Source of the DNA: Glaciimonas sp. CA11.2
Lineage (GTDB): Bacteria > Pseudomonadota > Gammaproteobacteria > Burkholderiales > Burkholderiaceae_D
Length of the DNA: 64,000 nt
Assembly (NCBI RefSeq): GCF_034314045.1
Contig: NZ_JAVIWL010000001.1
Coordinates: 4,216,001-4,280,000, forward strand
Direction of reading: 5' to 3'
Part shown: in pieces, positions 46,270 to 55,236 of the stretch
How positions within the stretch are numbered: position 1 is the stretch's first letter
Layout of the letters: each line of letters begins with the position of its first letter
Program-made: the position numbers and the translations under genes
The notes under the pieces: generated by a model
The model's input: the letters and a program-made list of their open reading frames with translations, nothing else
Told to the model about the DNA's origin: nothing
Database searches by the model: none

Positions 46270-47082
46270 CTAAGCTCGCTCGCTGCGCGCCTCCGTAAGT
46301 GCTATGGTCAAGTGTTGCACCTTCTTTTTTAATTGATTGCGCTCTTCAGTAAGTTCAGCGACCAGTAACGTCAAACGGTAGATTTCTACTTGATCCGGGG
46401 AAGCGTCGCTCGACGGAGTCTCTCGTTCTGGCTTTGGCGGTAGTCGTGCCTCACGTACTTGTCTTGCTGCTTCGCGTAATTCTTTCTTGCCGCCAGCGAC
46501 AGCAGCTATCTGTTGTTCGCTAGGCAAGGACGCTACGGCGACCGCAGCATTAATAGATATTTCACCGGACTTTACGGCTCTGACCAGTTCCGGCGCAGCC
46601 GTTTTTTGGATTTTTTCGATTTGTGCCAAGGTTGCGCTGCTTACCCTCGCAGAACGCGCAATGGCTTCCCGCGTTAACGGTTGCTCGCCCTCTGGCTGGC
46701 TTAATACATCTGCCCCAGCTATCTTATCGGGCGGGCGCTGGGCTTGCGTCTGTGCCACGCGCGTCGATACGATCTCTTTCTTGCGCAGGGCAAGCACACC
46801 GCGTTGAAAGTCCGATACGCTGCGCCGCCCAAGGTGGTTATCAATCATCCACATGTGGACATCTTCGATAGATTTAAACGTGTGGTTCTGAATAATATTA
46901 AAAGGAATTTCGTGCTTTTGGCAGATACCGTAGCGGTTGTGCCCATCTATTAAAAGATCACCCCACAGTACTAGCGCGTCGCGGCAGCCTTCGGACAGCA
47001 GGCTACGTTCTAGTGCGGCGAATTCGTCATCGGTTAAAGGATCGATATAAGCACGGAGATCTTCGCTGATATTAATGGTCAT
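46270..47082 (-). CDS. ParB N-terminal-domain protein, not a chromosome partition protein
   Basis: 270 residues. N-terminal ParB/sulfiredoxin-like fold (about 10-80) with LIDGHNRYGICQKHEIPF, then a helical segment with an HTH-like stretch (TREAIARSARVSSATLAQIE), then a C-terminal coiled coil (about 215-265). Stand-alone proteins of this kind occur on plasmids and integrated elements. There is no parA partner or parS-like array nearby. Confidence 0.8.
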   Translation of the reverse strand: MTINISEDLRAYIDPLTDDEFAALERSLLSEGCRDALVLWGDLLIDGHNRYGICQKHEIPFNIIQNHTFKSIEDVHMWMIDNHLGRRSVSDFQRGVLALRKKEIVSTRVAQTQAQRPPDKIAGADVLSQPEGEQPLTREAIARSARVSSATLAQIEKIQKTAAPELVRAVKSGEISINAAVAVASLPSEQQIAAVAGGKKELREAARQVREARLPPKPERETPSSDASPDQVEIYRLTLLVAELTEERNQLKKKVQHLTIALTEARSERA

Positions 47083-47765
47083 GGTTAAGACGAAATTAAA
47101 TGATAGCGCGGTAGTGTACGCAACGCCGCTATTTTAAGCCACATAGCAACCTATTATTTCAAAAAAATCTGAGCTGCCCCGGTGTCTTGACGGACAGTGA
47201 TGTATGAAGCGCCACGAATATGTTTGGCCGAGCTAGCCGGAATAGGGGAGAAATTGAAACAAAACGAATGCGCAAAAATACTTAACCGAAAGCCGCTCCA
47301 GCGAAGAGTTGAAATTCAGCGTAAATACGTAATGCGACTTTTATACGTATTGTTATGGATACTTCTTGTGCATCAATATAGGGAAGTGACGATCCTTTTT
47401 AAATTCGTTGCAATTTGATTTATTGGTCCGAGTTTTGATGGGTATTTTTCACGGTGGTCTGTGAAGAATGGGGTTTGAAAGATATACAAGCGTTAAATTA
47501 TTACTAGTAATTATGATCTCAAGCCGTGCTAAAAGCCTCTAGAAAAAAGGTTGATAAATATATTAATAGATAGATTCCAGAGAGTAACTATACAGTGAAG
47601 AAAACCTCCAAACTAAGGCGACTCTTGTGTTGTGAAGCCTAAGTATTTCTTGAATGAGTGAAAAAAATTTTATATATTTAACCAATATAGAATTCTTGAT
47701 AATTATTTCGGCATCAACTTTGTTCAAAGGTTGAAATATAGGGCATCAAAATTGAATTGACGGGC
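47083..47765. other. Non-coding stretch between the ParB-like gene and hydrogenase remnant
   Basis: About 680 AT-rich bases. A 73-codon plus-strand frame (47197-47418) is open but has no recognisable product or ribosome-binding site. I see no IS ends or terminators. Confidence 0.45.
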
Positions 47766-48083
47766 TTGGTCGAGGGGGTAGCAAGGCTCCGATTTTCGGG
47801 AAGATGGTATTGGAAGAGTATTTCCTCGGCAGAGGTCGGAAGCAAGATTGATAAAGCAATTTTTGTGCTGGAACCGGATGTGGTGGCGCTGTTATTCAAT
47901 CGTGCGCAGGGCGCACACTAATATTATCGGTTACCGATTGACCAATGCCAAGCTTTGACAGGCATCATCCCATGGCGTTGGCAGGGCTTGATCGGAGGCA
48001 CTGAGGCTTAGGTTGCTATCGGTGAATTCTTTTCTGACCTTCAGGCGGGTGTCCGCGTATCGAAAAGGAGTTTCCATGCCTGA
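47766..48083 (+). pseudogene. DUF5947 protein remnant (hydrogenase-associated), 3' end only
   Basis: One plus-strand frame reads KAIFVLEPDVVALLFNRAQG, AH, TAA, then YYRLPIDQCQALTGIIPWRW, QGLIGGTEA, TAG, then VAIGEFFSDLQAGVRV and a stop that overlaps the next gene. This pattern (LEPDV.ALL.NR, YY.VPID, W.GL.GG, FF..L) is the C-terminal third of DUF5947 proteins, which sit next to DUF6084 genes in actinobacterial-type [NiFe]-hydrogenase operons. Two nonsense codons and the missing N terminus make it a pseudogene. Confidence 0.75.
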
Positions 48084-48723
48084 ACTATCGTTCCAGGTGG
48101 AAGGCGCGGAGACGGTCCGTTCTGCGGCCACTCCGCTGCTTAATTTCAGACTGTGCATCAACACGGCTATTTCGAGCGTGAGAGTCGCGAATGTCATCCT
48201 ACAGTGCCACATTCAGATCGAATCGCCACGGCGGCGCTACCGGCCGGGGGAGCAAGAACGGTTGCGAGAATTATTTGGCGATCCCCTGCGTTTCAAACAG
48301 GGGCCACATCCACTCCTGTGGACGCATAACACTTTGCTCATACCTGGTTTCGAAGGGAGTTGTATTGCGGACTTGCCGGTTCCATGTAGCTATGATTTCA
48401 ATGTGGCCGCAGTGAAATTCTTTTATGCGCTTGAAGATGGTGAGGTGCCACTTTTGTTCCAGTTTAGCGGTACGGGTTTTTATCGCGATGAAAATGATCG
48501 GCTCCAGATCAGCCGGATTGCCTGGACCAAGGAGGCAACATTTTTGCTGCCCGATTCGGTGTGGCAGGAGATGATGGATCGCTATTATCCCAACGGCACA
48601 TGGTTGTGTCTGGATCGCGATCAGTTTGATCGGCTTTATCGATATAAGAGGCAGCATGGACTATCGACATGGGAGCAGGCGCTGGATAGTCTATTGGATA
48701 TCGTTGAAGAGAATGTGCCATGA
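48076..48723 (+). CDS. DUF6084 protein, hydrogenase-cluster accessory
   Basis: 215 residues from ATG at 48076, with AAGGAG five bases upstream. Starts MPELSFQVEGAETVRSAATP; conserved blocks are IQIESPRRRYRPGEQERLRE, LWTHNTLLIPGFEGS, LPVPCSYDFNVAAVKFFYAL and VWQEMMDRYYPN. The family is found almost only with group 1h/type-5 [NiFe] hydrogenases (Streptomyces, Ralstonia), but its job is unknown. Here the hydrogenase subunits are absent. The frame is intact and its last 4 bases overlap the next gene. Confidence 0.85.
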   Translation: MPELSFQVEGAETVRSAATPLLNFRLCINTAISSVRVANVILQCHIQIESPRRRYRPGEQERLRELFGDPLRFKQGPHPLLWTHNTLLIPGFEGSCIADLPVPCSYDFNVAAVKFFYALEDGEVPLLFQFSGTGFYRDENDRLQISRIAWTKEATFLLPDSVWQEMMDRYYPNGTWLCLDRDQFDRLYRYKRQHGLSTWEQALDSLLDIVEENVP

Positions 48724-49577
48724 ATGCCTCGTTTATTCATAGCGTTGTAAGCGCCGTGCTTTATGAAGGTTATATGCTTTATCCCTACCGCGCCTCCTCG
48801 GTGAAAAACCGGCAGCGCTGGGCCTTCGGGGGCGTTTATCCACACAATTACTGTATGGCTCATGATGGTGCCGATCCATGGATGATTCAGACTCAGTGCC
48901 TTGTGCAGGGTGGTCCCGACACGGTACTGACGGTCACGTCAGGGTTCTTGCATTTAACCGCGCGCGAGACGGGAGAATTGAAGCCGCCATTGGTGGAGTG
49001 GCCACAGGACGAGCCGCCATATTGTGCGGTTGATGTTCTGACGATCGACGGGCAGCATTTTTATAGCTGGCAGGAAGCGGTTGAGCGCCAGATTAATACC
49101 GAACCACTCTGCCTGGATGAGGTGGGTGAATCTGAATATAAGGAGTGGAAAACCCCCTTTGAATTAGCAGGGCATCGCGAATTGGAACCGTTAGGTAATG
49201 CGCAAGGTAAAGTGGCAGGTTTATTGGCACGTAACCGCCGATGCATAAACGGCGAAGTAGGAATACGTGCCGAGCGAGTGATCGATAACGTTTTCCGAAT
49301 CACCGCCAGAATCGCCAATTGGACACCGTTGCCGGATGTGCGTGGTATTAGCCGCGATGCAGCAACGCTGCGAGCGTTAGTCTCGTGTCACCTGATTCTT
49401 CGGGTATCGGATGGTCGGTTCGTATCTTCTATTGATCCTCCTGCGGATCTCGCGGTGAATGTAGCAGAGTGTGAAAATATTGGTGTCTGGCCAGTACTAG
49501 TTGGTGAGGAAGGGACATTTGATACCATACTGGCCTCGCCGATTATCCTCTACGATTATCCGCAAATCGCACCGTAA
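48720..49577 (+). CDS. Hydrogenase-cluster-associated protein of unknown function
   Basis: A 285-residue soluble protein. It begins MNASFIHSVVSAVLYEGYML, followed by YPYRASSVKNRQRWAFGGVY, which I recognise as the start of a conserved uncharacterised protein that accompanies DUF6084 in actinobacterial-type hydrogenase operons. The middle has two beta-rich stretches and a Cys-containing RNRRCINGEV. It overlaps the DUF6084 gene by 4 bases (ATGA), so the pair is one operon. No function can be assigned. Confidence 0.7.
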   Translation: MNASFIHSVVSAVLYEGYMLYPYRASSVKNRQRWAFGGVYPHNYCMAHDGADPWMIQTQCLVQGGPDTVLTVTSGFLHLTARETGELKPPLVEWPQDEPPYCAVDVLTIDGQHFYSWQEAVERQINTEPLCLDEVGESEYKEWKTPFELAGHRELEPLGNAQGKVAGLLARNRRCINGEVGIRAERVIDNVFRITARIANWTPLPDVRGISRDAATLRALVSCHLILRVSDGRFVSSIDPPADLAVNVAECENIGVWPVLVGEEGTFDTILASPIILYDYPQIAP

Positions 49578-50288
49578 AGCTGGGTGACCTTTTCGCTGAT
49601 CCTAGGCACGATTTGGGATTGGCGCGTATGCCTGGCTATTGATTCCTCTTTGCGGCGGACGAAATTGAACTTATTACCTCGCAGGAAGCAAGGAGATACG
49701 CTGCATCCTTATCGCCGGTGGTTGAAAAACGTGTAAAATCATGCTCTCAACTTTAAGGCAAGCGTCTCGCTAGGATTGTCCTTCGTCAGGTGAATTGGCG
49801 CAAATGCGGAAATGAAATTAATCTAATTAATTGCTATTGACTTAAAAAAGCAGAGTTGAAAACTAGTAATGTGACCCATTTGATAGTTTGAAGTGGACTG
49901 CTTTTGTCACTATCGAACATGAACCCTGATTATTCAGGGCTTTTTTGTTTTTGGAGAGGCCGTTTCCTACAGTGGATTTTAGGATAGTTATTTTCCCGCT
50001 ATGCTTGATTTCTTTAATAAGGCGCTAAAACAAGTTTCTTTATTTTCTGTTCGTGAAATGAAGGTCAGGTGTAAGGCCTTTGAACGTCGCCTTTGTCATT
50101 AATGGAGACTATTTAATTAACATTCCCCGGAAAATGGGAACGTTAATTTTGGCCTTAGAATGCATGTTGAAGTCATTTTTATTCGCTTAATGCTGTCATG
50201 CGGTTTATGGACTTGACCCGATAGCCGGACCGAAACTTCGGCAAGCAACCGTTAATGTTCAATTTCATCTTATATATTACATCTGGGA
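49578..50288. other. 711-base intergenic region with one terminator
   Basis: No gene is visible. It contains a terminator-like hairpin at 49924-49939 and otherwise AT-rich sequence leading to the rlmI fragment. It probably marks the right border zone of the accessory region. Confidence 0.5.
49922..49953 (+). terminator. Intrinsic terminator
   Basis: Perfect 6-bp stem CCCTGA-TTAT-TCAGGG followed by CTTTTTTGTTTTT. It is about 345 bases downstream of the hydrogenase-associated pair, too far to be certain that it ends that operon. Confidence 0.7.
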
Positions 50289-50942
50289 ATGGGTATTATG
50301 CTCGTCATTACCATAAAGCAAGGCAAGGAAAAAAGCCTGCTAGTTCGTCAGCCTTGGATTTATGCCTCTGCCATTGAGCGCATCGATGGAAAGCCTGGCG
50401 AAAATATGCAATTTGGCGCTACAGCGCTGGTACACTCGTCTTCAGGCAAGTTTTTGGCGCGCGCAGCACATAGCCCGAAATCGGAAATTCGCGCGCGAGT
50501 CTGGACTTTCGATCAGAACGAATCCGTCGATCATGCATTTATGAAGCGTCGTATCAAAGCAGCTGTTGCGACGCGCAGTCTCGCCAGGGGTGCAAAAAAT
50601 AGCGCTGCAACCGATGTGGTGCGACTGATATTGGCAGAAAAAGATGGATTACCGGGACTATTGGTGGATTGGTATGGCGGTCGAAACGGCTACCTCATAT
50701 GCGAATTTCAGGCCGCTGGCGTGGAAGCCTGGAAGGTGCCGATTGTTAAGGCTTTGATGGCCGAAACCGATTGTCCGAATGTCTATGAACGCTCAGATGA
50801 GCTTATCCGAAAAGGTGAAGGCTTGCTCAACGTATCCGGTGTCTTGGCGGGGGATGAGCCGCCAGATGAAACTCAATTCACGGAGAATGGTGTGCGTTTT
50901 GCTATTGATATAAAGACAGGGAAGAAAAGTAAATACCGGTAA
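50289..50942 (+). pseudogene. rlmI: RlmI 23S rRNA methyltransferase, C-terminal half missing
   Basis: RlmI methylates C1962 of 23S rRNA; the full protein is about 390-400 residues. Here 217 residues are readable: PUA domain (VITIKQGKEKSLLVRQPWIY) and the central domain (DGLPGLLVDWYGG; CPNVYERSDELIRKGEGL). The frame ends in VRFAIDIKTGKKSKYR, exactly where GHKTGFYxDQRDNR and the SAM-binding Rossmann domain should begin. The sequence after the stop does not continue the family. Without the catalytic domain it cannot methylate. Confidence 0.88.
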
Positions 50943-51055
50943 ACAGGTGTCGGCTGTGTACTTTGACGCGCATACACCGGTGCAAGTCACACCCTCCTGT
51001 GGCGGATGGTGCGAAGAGAGTGAGAAATATTCCTATGCTGAGTGCGTTTTCGTAA

Positions 51056-51346
51056 TTAACCTAGATTCTCCATAATCCGCAGTGTGCTGCTCTCTACCAA
51101 CTCACCGGCTTGCGCAATCCATGCAATAACGTGTGGAGCCTTAAAATGTTGGTGAAGCAGTTCACGGCTTTCCCACCTTTCAAAGAACACGAAAGTGCGC
51201 GGGTCGTCTAAGTCGCGATGGAGGTCATATTGAATAAAACCTGGATCGCGTTGACTTGGTGCTATTAATGCACGCATTGCCGCTTCCATTTTTTTTTCTT
51301 GCCCAGGTTTGGCGGTATTGATCGATACGACGGCGATTTGAGACAT
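51056..51346 (-). CDS. Antibiotic-biosynthesis-monooxygenase-type small protein (quinol monooxygenase family)
   Basis: A 96-residue dimeric alpha-beta barrel (ABM/YgiN-like). Typical blocks are KPGQEKKMEAAMRALIAPSQ, DPGFIQYDLHRDLDDPRTFV, FFERWESRELLHQHFKAPHV. Members oxidise quinols or act as small-molecule-binding proteins; the substrate cannot be read from sequence. It is divergent from the gene at 51452. Confidence 0.85.
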   Translation of the reverse strand: MSQIAVVSINTAKPGQEKKMEAAMRALIAPSQRDPGFIQYDLHRDLDDPRTFVFFERWESRELLHQHFKAPHVIAWIAQAGELVESSTLRIMENLG

Positions 51347-51451
51347 TTTTTTCCTTTTTTTAAGGTGAGAATCGAACGATACAGCAGGATAGTTTTACGC
51401 GCACGAGTGTTGGTAAAAATAGCAAATTCTTCAAGATAGAGAAAGTCTGAT

Positions 51452-52006
51452 ATGAGTGATAATGTAACCGCTGTAAGCGCGGAAGACATCCTCCCGGTTG
51501 GCATGCTTGCCAATGGACGTGGGCCAGCTAAAGCGATGGAGAGCGTAGCAAAACGTAAAATGAACGTTCCAGGTTGGGAACCGTTCCACTATGAGCAGAT
51601 TTCTGCAACAGAATTTGAAGTAACCGGCGGTCTTCCCGAGGTTGTTGGTGGTGCAAAAAGGTGGCCGGAACCACATACTACAGTGATTGTTTTAGAAGGC
51701 GAATTGACTAAAGAATTACAGTTGAGTACTTCAGTCGAAGCATCGTTTGATGATAAAAAGACTGCCATTACCATCCATCCGAAAGTGACACTTTCGTCCA
51801 ATGTTGCAGCATCATCTCCTCATACCCAACATACTAAAAGTCAGTCCAGATATATGACTGTTATCTTGCGCATGCCTGATGATGCGGCGGGACATCAACG
51901 GATAGTCGAGATGTTAGCGCTGAATAAAAATTTCTTTGGCGCTGACGTCGTAGCGACTGCCTTTCAGGACGATGTTATGGTCAGCAAATCTTTGCAGATA
52001 AGCTGA
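51452..52006 (+). CDS. Conserved-looking protein of unknown family
   Basis: 184 residues, acidic, no signal peptide or membrane segment. The N-terminal third includes MSDNVTAVSAEDILPVGMLA and ESVAKRKMNVPGWEPFHYEQ; a central hydrophobic strand is TTVIVLEGELTKELQL; the C terminus has a ferredoxin-like pattern (YMTVILRMPDD...RIVEMLALNKNFFGADVVATAF). I do not recognise it. The frame is long and free of decay, so it is probably a real gene. Confidence 0.65.
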   Translation: MSDNVTAVSAEDILPVGMLANGRGPAKAMESVAKRKMNVPGWEPFHYEQISATEFEVTGGLPEVVGGAKRWPEPHTTVIVLEGELTKELQLSTSVEASFDDKKTAITIHPKVTLSSNVAASSPHTQHTKSQSRYMTVILRMPDDAAGHQRIVEMLALNKNFFGADVVATAFQDDVMVSKSLQIS

Positions 52007-52096
52007 TGCCACAGTAATCAACTAAAAAAGTTTGCTTTGATGCTTGCCTTGGCACTCAAAAATAGCGGACGTTCGGTTTTGGTATGGCCAGGACTA

Positions 52097-52795
52097 TCAA
52101 CATTGCAAAACGTTATTCAAGCCCAGTCCGTGTAGGACCCTTTCGCTTAACTCTGCTGATGTCTGTGAGATGATTTCTTCAGGCACTTTAAATTTTTTGG
52201 TAAGCCGCTTATAGCTTTCGAATCCGTACGAAACCATAAACGGATGCATCCCGGAATCGATCGCGGCCAAGAAATCCTTCTCTTCATCACCGCAAATATA
52301 GCTACGCGCCGGATTAATATTAAAACGCTCTCTGGCAGCACGAAATTCGACCCTCTTTTCCTCGCGAACCGGAATATGAATAAAAAAATCAAGCGCGTCG
52401 AGATCAACGTCGTGGCGGCGGAAAAGTTGTCGCAGCGTTTCTTCTGGCTCGTTGGTGATGTTACGGGTAACTAGTCCGACTATTACGTCGGGCGCAGCGA
52501 TCAGTGTTCGAATCAGCTCTGCAATATGGGGATAAAGTTGCGCCTCCTCCCGATATACTTCTGTCAACGTTTGAATTATTTGTTTCCGACTTTGTTTGCC
52601 GATCTGTTTTTTTATATTCGATGGAAAATCTTTCAACCCGCCCAGATATTTAAAAATATGGCGTCGCTTCTGAAAACTCTCTTCATCACCAATTGCCATA
52701 TTGTGGTGTGCAAAGGTCTTATCGATTGCGCTAAACGCATCGATCGTGGTGCCATCCGCGTCTAGAATAATGAGTCGCTTGTCATTGTTGTACAT
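52097..52795 (-). CDS. HAD-superfamily phosphatase
   Basis: A 232-residue haloacid-dehalogenase-type hydrolase. Motif I is LIILDADGTTIDAF (nucleophile and acid Asp), motif II IVGLVTRN (Thr), motif III includes the Lys in REEKRVEFRAARERF, and motif IV is SYICGDEEKDFLAAIDSGM. A helical cap lies between motifs I and II. It resembles phosphoglycolate-phosphatase-type HADs; the substrate is unknown. It is a single gene. Confidence 0.88.
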   Translation of the reverse strand: MYNNDKRLIILDADGTTIDAFSAIDKTFAHHNMAIGDEESFQKRRHIFKYLGGLKDFPSNIKKQIGKQSRKQIIQTLTEVYREEAQLYPHIAELIRTLIAAPDVIVGLVTRNITNEPEETLRQLFRRHDVDLDALDFFIHIPVREEKRVEFRAARERFNINPARSYICGDEEKDFLAAIDSGMHPFMVSYGFESYKRLTKKFKVPEEIISQTSAELSERVLHGLGLNNVLQC

Positions 52796-52983
52796 ACGTT
52801 ACCCATAAAATGAAAAGGTGGCGATACGGCTTTTATAACTACTATGATTCCGTCCGAACCCTACCTAAACAATATGACGGGAGCGTGACGTGAATAACGC
52901 GTGGGGAGGAAGTTGGTATTGTCAGATTGATAGAAGCACGGGAAGAGGGCAAATGCGTAGATATAAAATGCAGTTTTTTATAC

Positions 52984-53016
52984 AGTCAAAAAAACCACGT
53001 GCGATGACGTGGTTTT
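52984..53016 (-). terminator. Intrinsic terminator of the H-NS-like gene
   Basis: On the minus strand AAAACCACGT-CATCGC-ACGTGGTTTT is a perfect 10-bp stem extended by a run of seven T. It lies about 110 bases past the stop of the H-NS-type gene. Confidence 0.85.
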
Positions 53017-53124
53017 GGGAATGGGCAATGTCTTCAGGTCGTTCAGCTGCCAAACGTATGTATTCTTACTACGAAAGCGAATATCACAATTAACAGCTTG
53101 GGGAACCTTTCAACCTTAGCCTAT

Positions 53125-53352
53125 TTACATTTCAGCATTTTCGGATGCCGGTACTTCTGGTTCCATCGATGCCGGTGACGGTTTCATTACACGTTTTTTG
53201 CCCATCAGGCCCAAATCAGACCCGGTAATGCCATATTCCTGCATTTTGGTTTTGATTTCCATAATGACATCTGCGAGTTCGACCTGACGGACTTCTTCTG
53301 CTTGCAGGCGCAACTGTTCGATTTGTTCTTGAAGTTCTCTGTATGTAGACAT
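53125..53352 (-). CDS. H-NS-type protein lacking the DNA-binding domain
   Basis: 75 residues from MSTYRELQEQIEQLRLQAEE. The dimerisation coiled coil is typical of betaproteobacterial H-NS (VRQVELADVIMEIKTKMQEY, then GITGSDLGL), followed by a basic linker MGKKRVMKPSP and an acidic end PEVPASENAEM. The usual C-terminal YRDP..G.TWSGRGR..KW module is absent, both in the protein and in the DNA after the stop. The track frame extends upstream to 53475, but that part does not match the family. It may antagonise full-length H-NS by forming mixed dimers, as shown for H-NST proteins; that role is inferred. Confidence 0.8.
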   Translation of the reverse strand: MSTYRELQEQIEQLRLQAEEVRQVELADVIMEIKTKMQEYGITGSDLGLMGKKRVMKPSPASMEPEVPASENAEM

Positions 53353-53673
53353 TTCTATGGCTTTCTTTCTGCTGTTCAGTGGCGAAGTATACATTAACCA
53401 CGCGGTTGAGCGAGAGGCTAGATCAAATAACCGAGTAAAATTTCTGTCGTGAAATATCGAATATGTCTGCTTCAAGTAATTAAATTCAATCTTTAGATGG
53501 AGGCTTGTCTTTTTTGTTAGATAGAACGGCGTGGCAGTGGCATCAAAAAGGCGAGTGAAATAATCTTAAAATTAAACCTTAAATTCCTTTCGCCCCTCTC
53601 CGGCGACTCCCTCTAAAAATACACGATCGCTTTATTTATCTGTCGTTACGATGCTATTAACAAGGTTTTCTAT
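53353..53673. other. Divergent region upstream of the H-NS-like and patatin genes
   Basis: About 320 AT-rich bases with no gene, expected to hold the promoters of the H-NS-like gene (leftward) and the patatin gene (rightward). Confidence 0.5.
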
Positions 53674-54894
53674 ATGATACGATTTTTACTTAGTTTATTG
53701 GCTGCTGTAGGACTGCCGTTTGCTCCTGATGTCAGACCCGCCTTGGCTTTTTTACAACGTAAAGAGCAAGATGATGTCGCGCGTGCTCAATACGAGGCCA
53801 AAATAGACGCAATCGTTGATGGCTTAGTGCATCGCAGTGTTGCTCGAGGAGACAATACATTAGACTTATTGTTGCTTTCAGGTGGCGGTCAGCACGGTGC
53901 CTACGGCATCGGTTTTCTACGTGGATGGCAAAGTCGTAGCAATGGCTCTATGCCTGACTTCGATTTGGTGACAGGAATTAGCACTGGTGGGTTACAGGCA
54001 CCGTTTGCGTTGTTGGGTACGGCAGAAGCACTATCCCAGGCTGCCGCCTTGTACCGCAACGCCACTACCGATTTCGCTCCGACGTTTGACTGGCTATTTT
54101 GGCTAAGACGAACCGGGGGATTAGTCAAGACCGAGCTATATCGACAGATGATTGAGCGCGAGATGAGCGGACGTATGAGTGCGCGATTGCAGGCTCGCTT
54201 TTCTGAAGGTAGGCAATTGATCATCGGTACGACAGATTTTGATCTGGGAATTGGCCATCTTTGGGACATCGGCCGAGAATTGGCGGCACCAATAGAGGGG
54301 CAACGTCGGGTGCAACAGATACTACTGGCTACGACCGCTATTCCTGGTATTTTCCCTCCGTTAATCTTGGATGATCACCTGCATGCAGATGGCGGTATTG
54401 TATCTAACGTACTGCAGGTTTTGGATTTTGATGGTTACCGAAAACTAGCTGCGAGTCTAGTTACTTCTGGCGTAATGCAACCGGTTACTGTGCGTATTTG
54501 GATAGTTATAAATATGTGGACATATCCGCGCCCGGTATCAATAGATCCATCCAGTCGTCGGTCCATCGTCCGTCGTAGCAACCTGTTGATGTTTTGGACC
54601 CATCAACTCCAATACCTTGCCGGAATGAAAGATATGGTGCGTGCTGTGAACGCCGAATTACCCGGCTTACGACTTGAGATGCGGTACACGTCGATCCCGT
54701 CAGAACTTGCAAACGAACCTGGTGCGGCTGATTTATTTAATCAGGAATGGATGACGCGTATCGAAAAATTTGGATTCGAACGCGCCCAAAGTAGCCATCC
54801 GTGGGATGAGATAACCACGCCTTATGCCCGTCCAGTGCCCTCAATGTCACAGGAGGAACAGCTTCTCTTTTCAATCTTAGTTCAAAAGAAGTAA
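53674..54894 (+). CDS. Patatin-like phospholipase with signal peptide
   Basis: A 406-residue exported serine lipase/acyl hydrolase. Signal-peptide-like N terminus MIRFLLSLLAAVGLPFAPDV, then the oxyanion hole GGGQHGAYG (70-78), the nucleophile elbow GISTG with Ser103, and the catalytic Asp in DGG (Asp239). The Ser-Asp dyad is therefore complete. It is probably periplasmic or membrane-attached; the lipid substrate is unknown. Confidence 0.9.
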   Translation: MIRFLLSLLAAVGLPFAPDVRPALAFLQRKEQDDVARAQYEAKIDAIVDGLVHRSVARGDNTLDLLLLSGGGQHGAYGIGFLRGWQSRSNGSMPDFDLVTGISTGGLQAPFALLGTAEALSQAAALYRNATTDFAPTFDWLFWLRRTGGLVKTELYRQMIEREMSGRMSARLQARFSEGRQLIIGTTDFDLGIGHLWDIGRELAAPIEGQRRVQQILLATTAIPGIFPPLILDDHLHADGGIVSNVLQVLDFDGYRKLAASLVTSGVMQPVTVRIWIVINMWTYPRPVSIDPSSRRSIVRRSNLLMFWTHQLQYLAGMKDMVRAVNAELPGLRLEMRYTSIPSELANEPGAADLFNQEWMTRIEKFGFERAQSSHPWDEITTPYARPVPSMSQEEQLLFSILVQKK

Positions 54895-55236
54895 GGCAAC
54901 ACACTGGGGTGGGTGTTTTTTTAGTTCATTAAGTTATATTTTTGACTAGTATTTTTCACAATTATTTACTATTGTAAGGGAATAGGTCAGATCTATAGTG
55001 GGATCGAAATGCTGATTGAACGTTTTCGTCAAAATGTAGAAGTCGACCTGCGCGATCCCCATAGTACAAATAAAAGGTTGCTCTGGTTACGTGATGGATG
55101 TTTTTGGGCCTATACCGCAGAAAGATCGTTAAGTGCGTTGCCGTGGCAATTGCAGGTAAGCCGTAGCTAATTAAAAGGGAGTCTTGGTGCAACCAAGACC
55201 ACGGTTAACATGTTAACCAAAGGGGAGTGTCGAAAA
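54895..55236. other. Intergenic region with a short hairpin
   Basis: 342 bases without a gene. GTCTTGGT-GCA-ACCAAGAC at 55181-55199 is a perfect 8-bp hairpin 38 bases before the lipoprotein start, in its probable mRNA leader. On the minus strand it is followed by TCCCTTTT, so it could also act as a weak terminator from the right. Confidence 0.5.

Noticed and set aside
46270..47082. ParB-like gene as evidence of an integrated plasmid partition system
   Set aside because: There is no ParA partner, no replication gene and no parS-like repeat array nearby; the domain also occurs in stand-alone proteins.
47197..47418. 73-codon plus-strand frame
   Set aside because: No ribosome-binding site or family resemblance; the surrounding DNA looks non-coding.
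50943..51055. Group II intron start after the rlmI break
   Set aside because: A GGTGCAAGTC-like stretch recalls intron domain I, but there is no GTGYG 5' end at the junction, no further domains and no intron-encoded protein.
52890..53093. 67-codon plus-strand frame as a small protein gene
   Set aside because: The perfect hairpin that serves as terminator of the H-NS-type gene lies inside it, and the product has no recognisable features.
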